DNA of 64,000 nucleotides from Mucilaginibacter sp. JRF (GTDB lineage: Bacteria; Bacteroidota; Bacteroidia; Sphingobacteriales; Sphingobacteriaceae). Position numbers and translations under genes: made by a program. The stretch covers positions 1,116,001-1,180,000 of the forward strand of contig NZ_JADFBY010000001.1 in NCBI RefSeq assembly GCF_015223065.1. Direction: 5' to 3'. Below are positions 1-8,091 of the stretch, piece by piece. The notes beneath the pieces are model-generated. The model did not search any database. It was given only the letters and a program-made list of their open reading frames with translations, and was not told where the DNA came from. Position 1 is the first letter of the stretch; every line of letters begins with the position of its first letter.

Positions 1-559
1 CTTTAAAATCGTGCTGACGACTTTTAGGGTAGATCACCTCACTTGGCGAAAAGCTTTGTAATAATTTATCAATGTATCCGCTATTACCCTGCGCGGTCAG
101 AAATTCGCCTGTTGAAATATCGATCAGCGCTATGCCGATCGTGTTTTTCTCAAAATAAAGTGAGGCTAAGTAATTATTACTTTTTTGCTGGAGGATGTTA
201 TCACTAATGGCAACGCCCGGGGTAACCAGTTCGGTAACGCCGCGCTTAACAATGGTTTTAGTGGTTTTGGGATCTTCCAGCTGATCACATATAGCAACAC
301 GCTGACCGGCACGCACCAGTTTTGGCAAATAAGTTTCGAGTGAGTGGTGCGGAAAACCGGCCAACTCAATATGTGTAGCCGCGCCGTTAGCACGCTTGGT
401 AAGTACTATACCTAAAATACCAGCCGCTTTTACAGCATCCTCACCAAATGTTTCGTAAAAATCACCCACACGGAACAGCAGCAGCGCGCCCGGGTACTTT
501 GCCTTTATGGCGTTGTACTGCTGCATTAAAGGGGTTTCTTTTGTAGTTGCTTTTGCCAA
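1..559 (-). CDS. mutS: DNA mismatch repair ATPase MutS, N-terminal part (runs off window)
   Basis: MutS recognises mismatches and small loops and starts mismatch repair in the cytoplasm. Only about the first 186 residues are visible. The mismatch-recognition motif is present: Phe34-Tyr35-Glu36 within [14 protein letters not shown], where the Phe stacks on the mispaired base. It continues into the mismatch and connector domains ([22 protein letters not shown]). I place the start at a TTG (559-557) because it gives the family-typical N-terminus [19 protein letters not shown]. An in-frame TAA lies 14 codons upstream and no ATG lies between. The next ATG (526) would remove the basic leader. Family assignment is certain; the TTG start is an inference. 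Confidence 0.95.
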   Translation of the reverse strand, partial: MAKATTKETPLMQQYNAIKAKYPGALLLFRVGDFYETFGEDAVKAAGILGIVLTKRANGAATHIELAGFPHHSLETYLPKLVRAGQRVAICDQLEDPKTTKTIVKRGVTELVTPGVAISDNILQQKSNNYLASLYFEKNTIGIALIDISTGEFLTAQGNSGYIDKLLQSFSPSEVIYPKSRQHDFK

Positions 560-975
560 ATCTATTACCTCAGTTTTTAACCCGATAAAGTTAGCTTCTT
601 ACCCCGACTTTATTACGGCTGTTGAAAAAAGGTTTTTATTAACAAGTGGCTCTGTAAAATTGGTATTCTACGGATGCAATAGGTGTTTTCACCCTTTTTA
701 TTCCCGTATAAAGTATAAGTATAATGGGTTATTGAACTCGTGTCTGATAATGTCTTTGGTTGTAATTTTACATCGTGGTAATACCTAATACCCATCACAT
801 ATAGCAGTTTTCTCTCATCTACCTATAACTACTATGTAATGCTCCGCGATTTGTGCTTGAATCGCGGCGCATACATAGAGTTCACCTCCCCTCACTTGTT
901 AATATAACACCATGTTTTGGTAAAATAGTAATGCTGTAACAAGGTAATTTAATGGCGATCAATAAATCTGTATAA
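560..975. other. Gene-free stretch between mutS and the DUF1080 gene
   Basis: About 415 bases separate two divergent genes. I find no credible reading frame. The only striking structure is the long stem-loop at 832-878, listed separately. The stretch must hold promoters for both genes, but I see no confident TTG/TAnnTTTG pair. Confidence 0.5.
832..878. repeat. Long interrupted palindrome (stem-loop)
   Basis: The arms are CTATGT (832-837), ATGC (839-842) and CCGCGATT (844-851), pairing with AATCGCGG (860-867), GCAT (869-872) and ACATAG (873-878). That gives 18 base pairs broken by one bulged A and one T/C mismatch around the 8-nt loop TGTGCTTG. There is no T-run on either side, so it is not a standard intrinsic terminator. 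It sits about 270 bases upstream of mutS and about 100 upstream of the DUF1080 gene. Confidence 0.7.
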
Positions 976-1842
976 ATGAAACGTCCTTACTATCTGGTTG
1001 CTCCGTTATTAATACTATTATTCACTTCATTTATTAATAATGACGAATGGGTACCCCTGCTTGATGCCAAACTAAGCAAATGGGAAACCTACCTGAGCTA
1101 TCGCCATAAAAATGGTTATAAAGGCGCCATGCCTTTGGATGAAAAAGGCAAACCTATTAAGCCCATTGGTTACAATAACGATAAAACCGGTGTATTCACT
1201 ATTACTAAGCTTAATAACGAAACTTTGCTGCATGTTAGCGGCGAGATATATGGCTGCCTGTATACTAAACAATCCTTTAAAAACTATCACCTTAAACTAA
1301 TGGTGAAATGGGGCGACAAGAAATGGGTACCCCGGTTAAACGAACCCAAAGATTCGGGTATTATCTATCATTCTAATGGCACGGCTGGTATCGACTACTG
1401 GCGATCGTGGATGCTGGGTCAGGAAATGCAGGTGATGGAGGGCGGATGTGGCGATTATTGGTGCATTGCCTCATCTGCCGGATATATCACTGCCAAAAAA
1501 ACGCCTGCTAAAAAAGACACCATGGTTTATGATCCGGCAGGGATAAAAACCTTTATGGGCGCCGGTAACAATTTTGTACAGCAAAGCCACAATTACGAAA
1601 AACCCAACAATGGATGGAATACTCTCGAACTCATCTGCTTCGGCGATAAAAGTCTGCACATATTAAATGGTCATGTAGTAATGGCCTTAAGCGGTTCATC
1701 ATACAAAGACGGCAACGTATATAAACCCCTAACCAGTGGCAAGCTGCAAATACAAAGCGAAGCTGCCGAGGTGTATTATAAGAGTATCTACATAAAACCT
1801 ATCCAATCCCTACCTGCTGAATATCTGAGTTATTTTAAGTAG
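976..1842 (+). CDS. Secreted DUF1080 / 3-keto-disaccharide hydrolase-like protein
   Basis: This is a 288-residue protein with a hydrophobic signal sequence over about residues 5-20, so it is probably exported. The body resembles the DUF1080 (PF06439, 3-keto-disaccharide hydrolase / laminin-G-like jelly-roll) family. Family-like segments are LHVSGEIYGCLYTKQSFKNY, the glycine- and aromatic-rich IDYWRSWMLGQEMQVMEGGC, and a C-terminal LQIQSEAAEVYYKSIYIKPI typical of the last strands. Members act on modified sugars or bind carbohydrate in the periplasm; the substrate here cannot be read from sequence. The ATG at 976 is the only start that keeps the signal peptide. It has no close co-directional neighbour and is likely monocistronic. 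Confidence 0.8.
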   Translation: MKRPYYLVAPLLILLFTSFINNDEWVPLLDAKLSKWETYLSYRHKNGYKGAMPLDEKGKPIKPIGYNNDKTGVFTITKLNNETLLHVSGEIYGCLYTKQSFKNYHLKLMVKWGDKKWVPRLNEPKDSGIIYHSNGTAGIDYWRSWMLGQEMQVMEGGCGDYWCIASSAGYITAKKTPAKKDTMVYDPAGIKTFMGAGNNFVQQSHNYEKPNNGWNTLELICFGDKSLHILNGHVVMALSGSSYKDGNVYKPLTSGKLQIQSEAAEVYYKSIYIKPIQSLPAEYLSYFK

Positions 1843-1912
1843 ATGATAATAATTATGATTTGCATAGATAAATAATTTTCATTTACTTTGTATTTGAAAG
1901 TACTTTTTAAAT

Positions 1913-2299
1913 ATGAAATTTAATAAATGGTATTTCTTATTATTCCTGCTAATGTTTGTGGTGGAGTGCCTGATAGCTTTGTATGTTAATGATGCTATTA
2001 TTCGCCCTTATGGTGGTGATTATTTGGTGGTAATGTTAGTTTACTGTTTTGCAATGGCATTCATCAACAAGCCGCCTGTAAAGGTTGCTTTGGCATCACT
2101 GCTATTTGCTTACCTGGTTGAATTTACTCAATACCTCAACCTTGCTGTACGGCTGAGGCTTGGTCATTCAAAACTGGCCATGACGGTTATGGGCTCATCA
2201 TTCAACTGGATTGATATGCTGGCTTATACCCTCGGCACCATCACCATTATAATTATTGAACAACAGCGCTTAAAAAATAAAACTGTTTTAGAAGCATGA
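1913..2299 (+). CDS. DUF2809 family small integral membrane protein
   Basis: This 128-residue protein has about four hydrophobic segments (residues about 5-25, 33-52, 57-76 and 99-118). It carries the family pattern: an N-terminal helix ending near RPYGGDYLVVMLVYCF, then LLFAYLVEFTQYLNL, then a conserved W-x-D near SSFNWIDMLAYTLG. This matches DUF2809, whose function is unknown. The stop codon overlaps the next start in ATGA (2296-2299), so it is probably translationally coupled to the MpaB-like gene. A possible -7 box (TACTTTG) lies about 25 bases upstream of the ATG. Confidence 0.8.
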   Translation: MKFNKWYFLLFLLMFVVECLIALYVNDAIIRPYGGDYLVVMLVYCFAMAFINKPPVKVALASLLFAYLVEFTQYLNLAVRLRLGHSKLAMTVMGSSFNWIDMLAYTLGTITIIIIEQQRLKNKTVLEA

Positions 2300-3054
2300 G
2301 AACATTTGTAGCTAAAACCTCGATAGTGCGTCAAATATGGGGCAATGCCGATACTGTATTATTCATATTCGCTGGTGCGGCGGCTGAGTTCGCGTTAAAT
2401 AAGGCGGTAGACTGGCTTTATTATACAGGCAAGTTACCCGCCGATCCGTTAGATAGGTTGTTTTCTACTGTGGCCTACTCCCGCTCTATCATTTTCGCCA
2501 ATGAGGATGTGGCATTGCAGGCCATTAATAAGATAACGGCCATACATCAGGGAGTGGAAAAAAGCCGTGGCGCGCAAATACCTGACTGGGCCTACCGCGA
2601 TGTGCTTTTTATGCTGATAGATTATTCTATCCGCTCGTTTGAATTATTGGAGCGTAAACTTACCCTACATGAAAAGCAAGATGTGTTTGATGTTTTTTAT
2701 CGCATGGGTCAGCAAATGGGTTTAAAGGAATTACCGGGCTGCTATTCAGAATGGTTGCTTGCAAGGCAGTATCATCTTGCTCAAAACATGAAAAAGAGTG
2801 ACTTTACTGTCGACTTATACAAACAATACAAAAAGCATTTAGGCTTTCTACGTTACAATATTGTGCTCAGCGTTCAGTACGTTTTAGTGCCACGTAGGGT
2901 AAAACGTTTGTTATCTTTAAGTAACAAAGACTGGATAAAACCAGTATTGTATTTATATAAAAACTTAAGACACATTAATCTTACGGATATAATCAAGAAC
3001 ATGCTATTACCCATTAAATACAAGCAGCAAATAGCTCAGTTGAATGTACGGTAG
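2296..3054 (+). CDS. Oxygenase MpaB-like (DUF2236) protein
   Basis: The 252-residue protein opens with VRQIWGNADTVLFIFAGAAAEFALNKAVDW, followed by PADPLDRLFSTVAYSRSIIF. This matches the N-terminal pattern of the MpaB / DUF2236 (latex-clearing-protein-like) family, some of whose members are heme oxygenases. It is mostly helical, with a basic C-terminal third. Without an alignment I cannot say whether the heme-ligand histidines are kept. It overlaps the upstream DUF2809 gene by four bases, which implies co-expression. Enzymatic activity is unproven; many bacterial members have no known substrate. Confidence 0.75.
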   Translation: MRTFVAKTSIVRQIWGNADTVLFIFAGAAAEFALNKAVDWLYYTGKLPADPLDRLFSTVAYSRSIIFANEDVALQAINKITAIHQGVEKSRGAQIPDWAYRDVLFMLIDYSIRSFELLERKLTLHEKQDVFDVFYRMGQQMGLKELPGCYSEWLLARQYHLAQNMKKSDFTVDLYKQYKKHLGFLRYNIVLSVQYVLVPRRVKRLLSLSNKDWIKPVLYLYKNLRHINLTDIIKNMLLPIKYKQQIAQLNVR

Positions 3055-3134
3055 TGTCTGTCATTTGTCATACTAATTAACCGGTAAACTAAAGTATCTT
3101 GTACACCGTAAATGAGTATAAACATTTTATTGTG

Positions 3135-3749
3135 ATGAAGAAGTTAATAGCAAATACCTTAATGGTGATCATACTTATGATAGCCACTGTAAATACCCAA
3201 GCCAAACCAAAAACCGCTACCGAAAAAGCTACCTTTGGCATGGGATGCTTTTGGTGTACCGAAGCTATATTTCAGCAGCTGAAGGGGGTAAAAAAGGTAG
3301 AGTCAGGCTATTCTGGCGGTACGGTAGCTAACCCTACTTATGAGGATGTAGGTTCAGGACAAACCGGCCATGCCGAGGTGATACAGGTTACTTATGATCC
3401 GGCTGTGATCAGTTATAAAGATCTGCTTGAGGTATTCTGGAAAATGCACGATGCTACTACCCTCAACCGCCAGGGCGCTGATGTTGGTACACAATATCGT
3501 TCGGTAATATTTTACAGCAATGCTGATCAGAAAGCCTTAGCCGAGAAATACAAAAAGGAACTTAACGACCAAAACGCTTTTGGCAAACCGGTAGTCACTC
3601 AGATAGCTGCGCTTAAAAACTTTTATAAGGCTGAGGATTATCATCAAAACTATTACAAGCTGAATGGCTCAAAACCATACTGTCGTATAGTTATTAAACC
3701 TAAAATGGATAAGCTGGAAAAGATATTCAAAGAAAAGCTGAAGCAATAA
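3135..3749 (+). CDS. msrA: Peptide methionine (S)-S-oxide reductase MsrA, exported
   Basis: MsrA reduces the S form of methionine sulfoxide in proteins. The catalytic motif GCFWCTEA follows the signal sequence, with the nucleophilic Cys at its start. Family signatures follow: VESGYSGGTVANPTYEDVGSGQTGHAEV, GADVGTQYRSVIF and the C-terminal EDYHQNYYKLN. I place the start at the ATG at 3135, giving 204 residues and a clear signal peptide (KKLIANTLMVIILMIATVNTQA). A TTG 12 codons upstream adds only a polar tail. Export suggests repair of periplasmic or surface proteins. No MsrB domain is fused. Confidence 0.93.
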   Translation: MKKLIANTLMVIILMIATVNTQAKPKTATEKATFGMGCFWCTEAIFQQLKGVKKVESGYSGGTVANPTYEDVGSGQTGHAEVIQVTYDPAVISYKDLLEVFWKMHDATTLNRQGADVGTQYRSVIFYSNADQKALAEKYKKELNDQNAFGKPVVTQIAALKNFYKAEDYHQNYYKLNGSKPYCRIVIKPKMDKLEKIFKEKLKQ

Positions 3750-3801
3750 AGGCCAGTCTGTCCCCTTTTGCAACACTTTTGCGCTATATATCATATATAA
3801 T

Positions 3802-3829
3802 TTACATATTGAGTTTCATTTATATGTAA
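3802..3829 (+). promoter_or_regulatory. Inverted repeat just before the ppnP start codon
   Basis: TTACATAT (3802-3809) and ATATGTAA (3822-3829) are perfect inverted copies separated by 12 nt. The repeat ends four bases before the ATG at 3834. It could form a hairpin in the mRNA leader or be a protein-binding site. Confidence 0.45.
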
Positions 3830-3833
3830 TGAT

Positions 3834-4118
3834 ATGATAAACGTTAATGAATATTTTGAGGGCGCGGTAAAATCGCTGGCCTATACATCTGCCGAAGGCA
3901 AATCAACTATCGGTGTTATTGAACCCGGCGAATATGAGTTCGGTACGTCGCAACACGAAACCATGATAGTATTAGAAGGCACATTGCATGCCCTGCTACC
4001 CGGCGATAGTGAAACCTGGTTGGCTTACACAAACGGCCAATCGTTCGAGATAGAGGCTAATAAGCAATTCAAGGTCAAGGCCGATCAGCAGGTATCCTAT
4101 TTATGTAAATACCGATAA
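3834..4118 (+). CDS. ppnP: Pyrimidine/purine nucleoside phosphorylase PpnP
   Basis: A 94-residue single-domain cupin. It follows the PpnP (formerly DUF1255/YaiE) pattern throughout: NEYFEGAVKSLAY, TIGVIEPGEYEFGTSQHETM, LEGTLHALLPG, the tryptophan of ETWLAY, and a C-terminal FKVKADQQVSYLCKYR. In the family the enzyme splits several nucleosides with phosphate into base and ribose-1-phosphate. Length matches the usual 94-95 residues. The gene stands alone, preceded by a start-proximal inverted repeat (3802-3829) and followed by a strong bidirectional terminator. Confidence 0.93.
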   Translation: MINVNEYFEGAVKSLAYTSAEGKSTIGVIEPGEYEFGTSQHETMIVLEGTLHALLPGDSETWLAYTNGQSFEIEANKQFKVKADQQVSYLCKYR

Positions 4119-4119
4119 A

Positions 4120-4157
4120 TAAAAAATGCCGTTTCTGAATACGAAACGGCGTTTTTG
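4120..4157. terminator. Bidirectional intrinsic terminator
   Basis: GCCGTTTC (4128-4135) pairs with GAAACGGC (4143-4150) around a 7-nt loop. A T-run follows on the plus strand and an A-run precedes, so it can serve both ppnP and the convergent lipoprotein gene at 4182. Confidence 0.85.
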
Positions 4158-4181
4158 TTGTTATGATTATTGTATCTGATA

Positions 4182-4664
4182 TTATTCGCAATTGACCTTA
4201 TCATATACAATTGTATAATCTGCTTTAGCGTCAGTAAATTGGCGGCCATCTTTTGGGTTTACCTTATAAGGTTTCTGCATCAGCTTATCTCCCGGAAAGT
4301 TAAATTCAACAGCCATAGTATCTTTGGTACCTTCCTGGTTAAAAGTCCATACGGCTTTAATTATGTTACCCTCCTGGGTACCTTCTAAAGTTCCTTTACG
4401 GGCATCTTTTTCTTTTGGGAGCCATTGCATATCGCCGGTTACCTCACTACCCTCTATGGTCAGGTGAATTTTAGTGCTATCCTGCTTTTGGGTGCCTTCG
4501 GTAAGTAAAAAACAGGCCTGGCCGGGTGCGGCAGTGGTTTGCGCTGTAGTATCATTAGCAGAGCTATCGGCTGCAATACTGTCTGCCGTTTTAGTATTCG
4601 GGTTGGAATTACATGCTGCAAACATAGCAGCTATAGCTAAAATATGGAGCGATTTGATATTCAT
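4182..4664 (-). CDS. Small lipoprotein of unknown function
   Basis: This 160-residue protein has an N-terminal signal ending in FAAC with Cys18 as the likely lipidation site, followed by a Thr/Ser/Ala/Asp-rich linker (about residues 20-45). The folded part (about 50-160) has alternating beta-like segments: IHLTIEGSEVTGDMQWLPKE, KGTLEGTQEGNIIKAVWTF and MAVEFNFPG. That pattern recalls small lipocalin-like lipoproteins seen in this group. I do not recognise a named family. It converges on ppnP and shares its terminator. A surface or periplasmic location is likely; the role is unknown. Confidence 0.8.
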   Translation of the reverse strand: MNIKSLHILAIAAMFAACNSNPNTKTADSIAADSSANDTTAQTTAAPGQACFLLTEGTQKQDSTKIHLTIEGSEVTGDMQWLPKEKDARKGTLEGTQEGNIIKAVWTFNQEGTKDTMAVEFNFPGDKLMQKPYKVNPKDGRQFTDAKADYTIVYDKVNCE

Positions 4665-4807
4665 GTTATTCGTGGTTAAATACTCTACTCATACAATCAA
4701 GTACCGCAATTTGTTCATTTTGTTGATCAACTATAATTTGACGTATGTTAGATGTTTGGCATGGTTATAGTATTGATTAATACAAATAACTAAAAGGAAA
4801 TAATATT

Positions 4808-5269
4808 ATGAAAAGAGTAAGTTTGATAGCATTAGCAGTGAGCGCCACATGTGCGTTTGGCTATGCAAAAGTTACGACAGATCAGAACAATAATATCAAC
4901 CGTACACCAATAGCATATTATCAAGTTGATCAAACACAACAGGATACTGTTCCTGCTAAAAAGAAAAGTTCAGGTGGAGCTACTGATACGGCTAAAACAT
5001 CGAGCCCTGGTTCAACCAGCCCGACCACTAACCCCGTAAATCCGGCTAACCCGACTGCACCGACAACGACGCCAAATACTACGCCGCCGCCGACCAGTCC
5101 GTCAAGCCCATCTACACCTCCACCAACAACCAGTCCGACTTCGCCGACCACAAGTCCTACAAGTCCGACTACACCTCCTCCTACAACCAGCCCAACGGCA
5201 CCAACTACAAGTCCAACAACGTCGCCAACAGGCACGGGCACAGGTGGTGGAATGTCACCTCAGAAATAA
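4808..5269 (+). CDS. Secreted Pro/Thr/Ser-rich low-complexity protein
   Basis: The 153-residue protein starts with a signal sequence (about residues 1-20, VSLIALAVSATCAFGYA). After a short polar stretch, residues about 65-145 are almost only Pro, Thr and Ser, built from degenerate units such as PTTSPTSPTT and TPPPTTS. It ends in a glycine-rich tail. Extended, probably disordered rods of this type act as spacers or become O-glycosylated in Bacteroidota, but no anchoring or catalytic domain is attached. The purine-rich leader before the ATG (AAAAGGAAATAAT) is a plausible ribosome site. The reverse strand is also open here because of the repeats; I treat that as a shadow. Confidence 0.7.
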   Translation: MKRVSLIALAVSATCAFGYAKVTTDQNNNINRTPIAYYQVDQTQQDTVPAKKKSSGGATDTAKTSSPGSTSPTTNPVNPANPTAPTTTPNTTPPPTSPSSPSTPPPTTSPTSPTTSPTSPTTPPPTTSPTAPTTSPTTSPTGTGTGGGMSPQK

Positions 5270-5527
5270 TGAGTAACCTCATTTAGTTATATTGTGAAGC
5301 GGTGTCTGCAAGTAAGCAGTCATCGCTTTTTACTACAAATAGCTATATCGGGTATGTACACATTAATTAAAAAGGGCTAAAATTTGTTAAAAATGACCTT
5401 TTGTTCATAAAAAAGATGACAAAAATGTGTTCAACTATTCTTTTGTTTGATACAAAGGTTTATGTTTGCTTTTAACAAATAACGTCAGTATAGACATTTA
5501 CTTAGTAAAACAATTTAAAATCTAGTT

Positions 5528-5746
5528 ATGGCAACAAAAAGCGAAGGCGCAATCACAGCCTATTCAGTAAAAACCAAAACCAAAAACGTTCCTATCATTG
5601 ATCCGGTAATCGACGTAAAAGCTGGTCGTTATATTGCGACTGGTAAAGATAAAGACGGCAACAAGCTTGCTGCAATACTTGGTAAGGCTAAGGCTGAAGA
5701 GCACATTAAAAATGGTGCAGCCAAAAAAGGTACTGGCTGGGAATAA
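5528..5746 (+). CDS. Conserved-looking 72-residue protein, unknown function
   Basis: This small soluble protein is rich in Lys and Ala (pI clearly basic). It has no signal peptide, no cysteines and no motif I recognise. The pattern VKTKTKNVPIIDPVIDVKAG then RYIATGKDKDGNKLAAILG suggests a compact beta-rich fold with a C-terminal helix. It is flanked by a perfect TAnnTTTG box (TATGTTTG, 5461-5468) about 60 bases upstream and an excellent terminator downstream, so it looks like a well-expressed monocistronic gene. Its size and charge would suit a nucleic-acid-associated protein, but that is only a guess. Confidence 0.75.
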   Translation: MATKSEGAITAYSVKTKTKNVPIIDPVIDVKAGRYIATGKDKDGNKLAAILGKAKAEEHIKNGAAKKGTGWE

Positions 5747-5770
5747 TATTTATTTCTAACAACACCCACA

Positions 5771-5802
5771 AATGCCCGTAATGTTTTACGGGCATTTTTT
5801 AT
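5771..5802 (+). terminator. Intrinsic terminator after the 72-residue gene
   Basis: AATGCCCGTAA (5771-5781) pairs with TTACGGGCATT (5786-5796) across a 4-nt loop, followed by a T-run. Confidence 0.9.
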
Positions 5803-6020
5803 TTTATGCCGTTTTAAACACTTAGAACGATTTAGCTACTCGGGAAAATAAAAGACACATAGAAGATGTGCCTTTATTATTAGGTTTGCGATTGGATTAC
5901 GCTGTAAATATGCATATTACATATAATATTTACAATAGGTTAATGCAATAAATTATTATTTATTGCGTTTTAAGCAAGCTTTCATGGCAGGGTTAATACT
6001 TTAAATATTGATATTGCCGC

Positions 6021-6824
6021 TTAAAACTTCTCCTCTATCCCTAAACCAAACAAAGCGAAATCATATTTTACCGGATCAGTTGGGTCAAATGCTTTTAAAT
6101 GTTCTGTTAGTTCGACAGCTGTTTGCCAGTCGGTTTGTTTACGATTGATCAGTAATAACTTACGAGCCACACGATCAACATGCAGATCGCATGGACAGAT
6201 CAGATCAGCTGGTTTAATTCTGTCCCAAATGCCAAAATCAACACCGCAATTATCTTTTCTAACCATCCAGCGCAAAAACATATTCAACCGTTTACAGGTC
6301 GATTTTTGCGATGGGGATGATACATGCTTTTTAGTGCGATGCGGATGATCAGGCAGTGAAAAAAAGTATGCTCTGAAATAATTTAAAGCCTTCTCGGCAT
6401 TCCAATCGGTTGAATGGGCCGGCACAAATGCATCCTCTAACGAATCAAAGCGCTCGTAATGTTGCCTGAAAAAAGCGATAAAGTACAGCGTATCTATATC
6501 ATTAAATGTACGATGCTTAAAATTAAGTAGCTTTTTCAGGTCAGGTTCCTCATGATTTATGATAAAATCATACGGCGCCCCATCCATCAGGCTGATCAAT
6601 TCCTTACATTTTTTAATGATAGTAACCCTTTGCCCCCATGCTAACGTTGCTGCCCAAAAGCCCATTATCTCAATATCCTGCTTTTTGCTGAACATATGTG
6701 GTATACTAACCGGGTCAGCTGTAATAAATTCAGGACGATTATACTGGGCGACCTTTGAATCGAGAAATACTTTTAGCCCCCCTTTCCCCTGAAGGGGGAG
6801 TTCTTGAAATTTACTTTTGAACAT
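6021..6824 (-). CDS. TIGR02757 / DUF2400 family protein
   Basis: The 267-residue protein has the family hallmarks FLDSKVAQYNRPEFITADPVSIPH, IEIMGFWAATLAWGQRVTII, FNDIDTLYFIAFFR, CKRLNMFLRWMVRKD, WDRIKPADLICPCDLHVDRV and a C-terminal DPVKYDFALFGLGI. The family's function is unknown; its helical C-terminal half recalls HhH-type DNA glycosylases, without proof of activity. The first 17 residues or so are odd: the start codon and the segment ELPLQGKGGLK lie inside a dispersed G/C-block repeat (6775-6860). The native N-terminus has therefore probably been extended or replaced by the repeat. It lies downstream of the metB-like gene on the same strand. Confidence 0.85.
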   Translation of the reverse strand: MFKSKFQELPLQGKGGLKVFLDSKVAQYNRPEFITADPVSIPHMFSKKQDIEIMGFWAATLAWGQRVTIIKKCKELISLMDGAPYDFIINHEEPDLKKLLNFKHRTFNDIDTLYFIAFFRQHYERFDSLEDAFVPAHSTDWNAEKALNYFRAYFFSLPDHPHRTKKHVSSPSQKSTCKRLNMFLRWMVRKDNCGVDFGIWDRIKPADLICPCDLHVDRVARKLLLINRKQTDWQTAVELTEHLKAFDPTDPVKYDFALFGLGIEEKF

Positions 6825-6860
6825 AAATTCTAAGTTCCCCTTTAGGGGTTAGGGGTTTAG
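6775..6860. repeat. Dispersed G/C-block palindromic repeat spanning two gene ends
   Basis: One half (6775-6808) holds AGCCCCCCTTTCCCCTGAAG followed by a G-run and AGTTCTTGAA. The other (6832-6860) holds AAGTTCCCCTTTAGGGGTTA followed by GGGGTTTA. Together they form an imperfect inverted pair. The second half encodes the last residues and stop codon of the metB-like gene; the first encodes the N-terminus of the TIGR02757 protein. Related blocks occur at 11605-11680 and 13495-13522. Confidence 0.75.
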
Positions 6861-7991
6861 TGCTTGCTTCAAATCCTCCAGCAGATCATCAATATCCTCT
6901 ACCCCTACGCTTAGGCGCAACAGGCTGTCAACCACGCCTACTTTTTCGCGTACCTCTTTGGGTATAGAGCCATGCGTCATGGTAGCCGGGTGGTTTATTA
7001 ACGATTCAACACCACCCAATGATTCAGCTAACGAAAATACTTTGAATGACGATGCGATCTTAAAGGTATCTTCCAGCGTGGCATCTTTTAGGGTGATAGA
7101 TATCATGCCGCCAAAGTCACGCATTTGTTTTTTAGCTACTGCATGACCGGGAGCATCTTCAAAGCCAGGCCAGTATATTTTACCCACTTTAGGATGATCC
7201 TTTAAGAATTCTGCCACTTTACGGCCGTTTTCGCAATGAGCCTTCATGCGCAGGTGCAATGTTTTTATACCACGTAATACTAAAAAGCTATCCATAGGGC
7301 CCGGTGTAGCACCACAGGCATTGTAAATGAACCAAAGTTTTTTATACAGTTCCTCATCATTCAGCATCAATGCGCCCATTACTACATCCGAGTGGCCGCC
7401 GATGTATTTGGTTACCGAGTGCATCACAATATCAGCACCCAGATCAATAGGGTTTTGCAAGTATGGCGAAGCAAAGGTGTTATCCACCACCAGCTTTACA
7501 TTATTCTCATTAGCTATTTTGCCAACAGCCTCAATATCCACTATCTGCATGGTTGGGTTAGTTGGCGTTTCAACCCATATCAGTTTGGTGTTCTCGTTAA
7601 CATACTTGCGTATATTTTCCGGATCAGCAAAGCTGATAAAATGGAACTTGATGCCATAATTAGCAAATATCTTGGTGAATATACGGTATGATCCACCGTA
7701 TAGATCATCACCTGTAATTACTTCATCACCCGGTTGCAACAACTTCATTACGGCATCGGTAGCGCCCATACCGCTTGAAAAAGCTAAGCCATATTTGGCA
7801 TTCTCTAAAGCGGCCAAACAATCTTCAAGCGCTTTACGGGTTGGGTTGGTACCGCGCGAATATTCAAAACCTTTATTATCACCCGGCGAAGCCTGCCAGT
7901 AAGTTGATGTTTGATATATAGGCGTCATGATGGCGCCGGTTGTTGGGTCGGGCTCTTGCCCTGCATGTATTGCTTTGGTCGCGAATTTCAT
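6849..7991 (-). CDS. Cystathionine gamma-synthase / gamma-lyase (Cys/Met PLP enzyme)
   Basis: The 380-residue enzyme belongs to the Cys/Met metabolism PLP family. Visible features are YQTSTY, FEYSRGTNPTR (phosphate-binding Tyr44 and Arg46 from the neighbouring subunit), FSSGMGATDAVM, DDLYGGSYR, VVDNTFASPYLQNP (Asp170) and the Schiff-base Lys195 in HSVTKYIGGHSD. Members of this subgroup make cystathionine from an activated homoserine plus cysteine, or cleave it; sequence alone does not separate the two. Length is normal. The last codons (NP, stop) fall within the G/C-block repeat. It is followed closely by the TIGR02757 gene and separated from icd by a terminator. Confidence 0.88.
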   Translation of the reverse strand: MKFATKAIHAGQEPDPTTGAIMTPIYQTSTYWQASPGDNKGFEYSRGTNPTRKALEDCLAALENAKYGLAFSSGMGATDAVMKLLQPGDEVITGDDLYGGSYRIFTKIFANYGIKFHFISFADPENIRKYVNENTKLIWVETPTNPTMQIVDIEAVGKIANENNVKLVVDNTFASPYLQNPIDLGADIVMHSVTKYIGGHSDVVMGALMLNDEELYKKLWFIYNACGATPGPMDSFLVLRGIKTLHLRMKAHCENGRKVAEFLKDHPKVGKIYWPGFEDAPGHAVAKKQMRDFGGMISITLKDATLEDTFKIASSFKVFSLAESLGGVESLINHPATMTHGSIPKEVREKVGVVDSLLRLSVGVEDIDDLLEDLKQALNP

Positions 7992-8091
7992 ATTGTTTTA
8001 TCTGATGTATTTATAACGTATCATCAACAAATACATTTTACATAAATGCTGACCGATACGGGATTTAAAAGTAATAAAACTGAATTATTAC

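Noticed and set aside
4930..5241. A long minus-strand frame opposite the Pro/Thr-rich gene
   Set aside because: It is an antisense shadow of the repeats: it yields only Val/Gly/Leu repeats and has no signal or start context.
6145..6348. Plus-strand frames within the TIGR02757, metB-like and icd genes
   Set aside because: They are shadows of well-conserved genes on the other strand.
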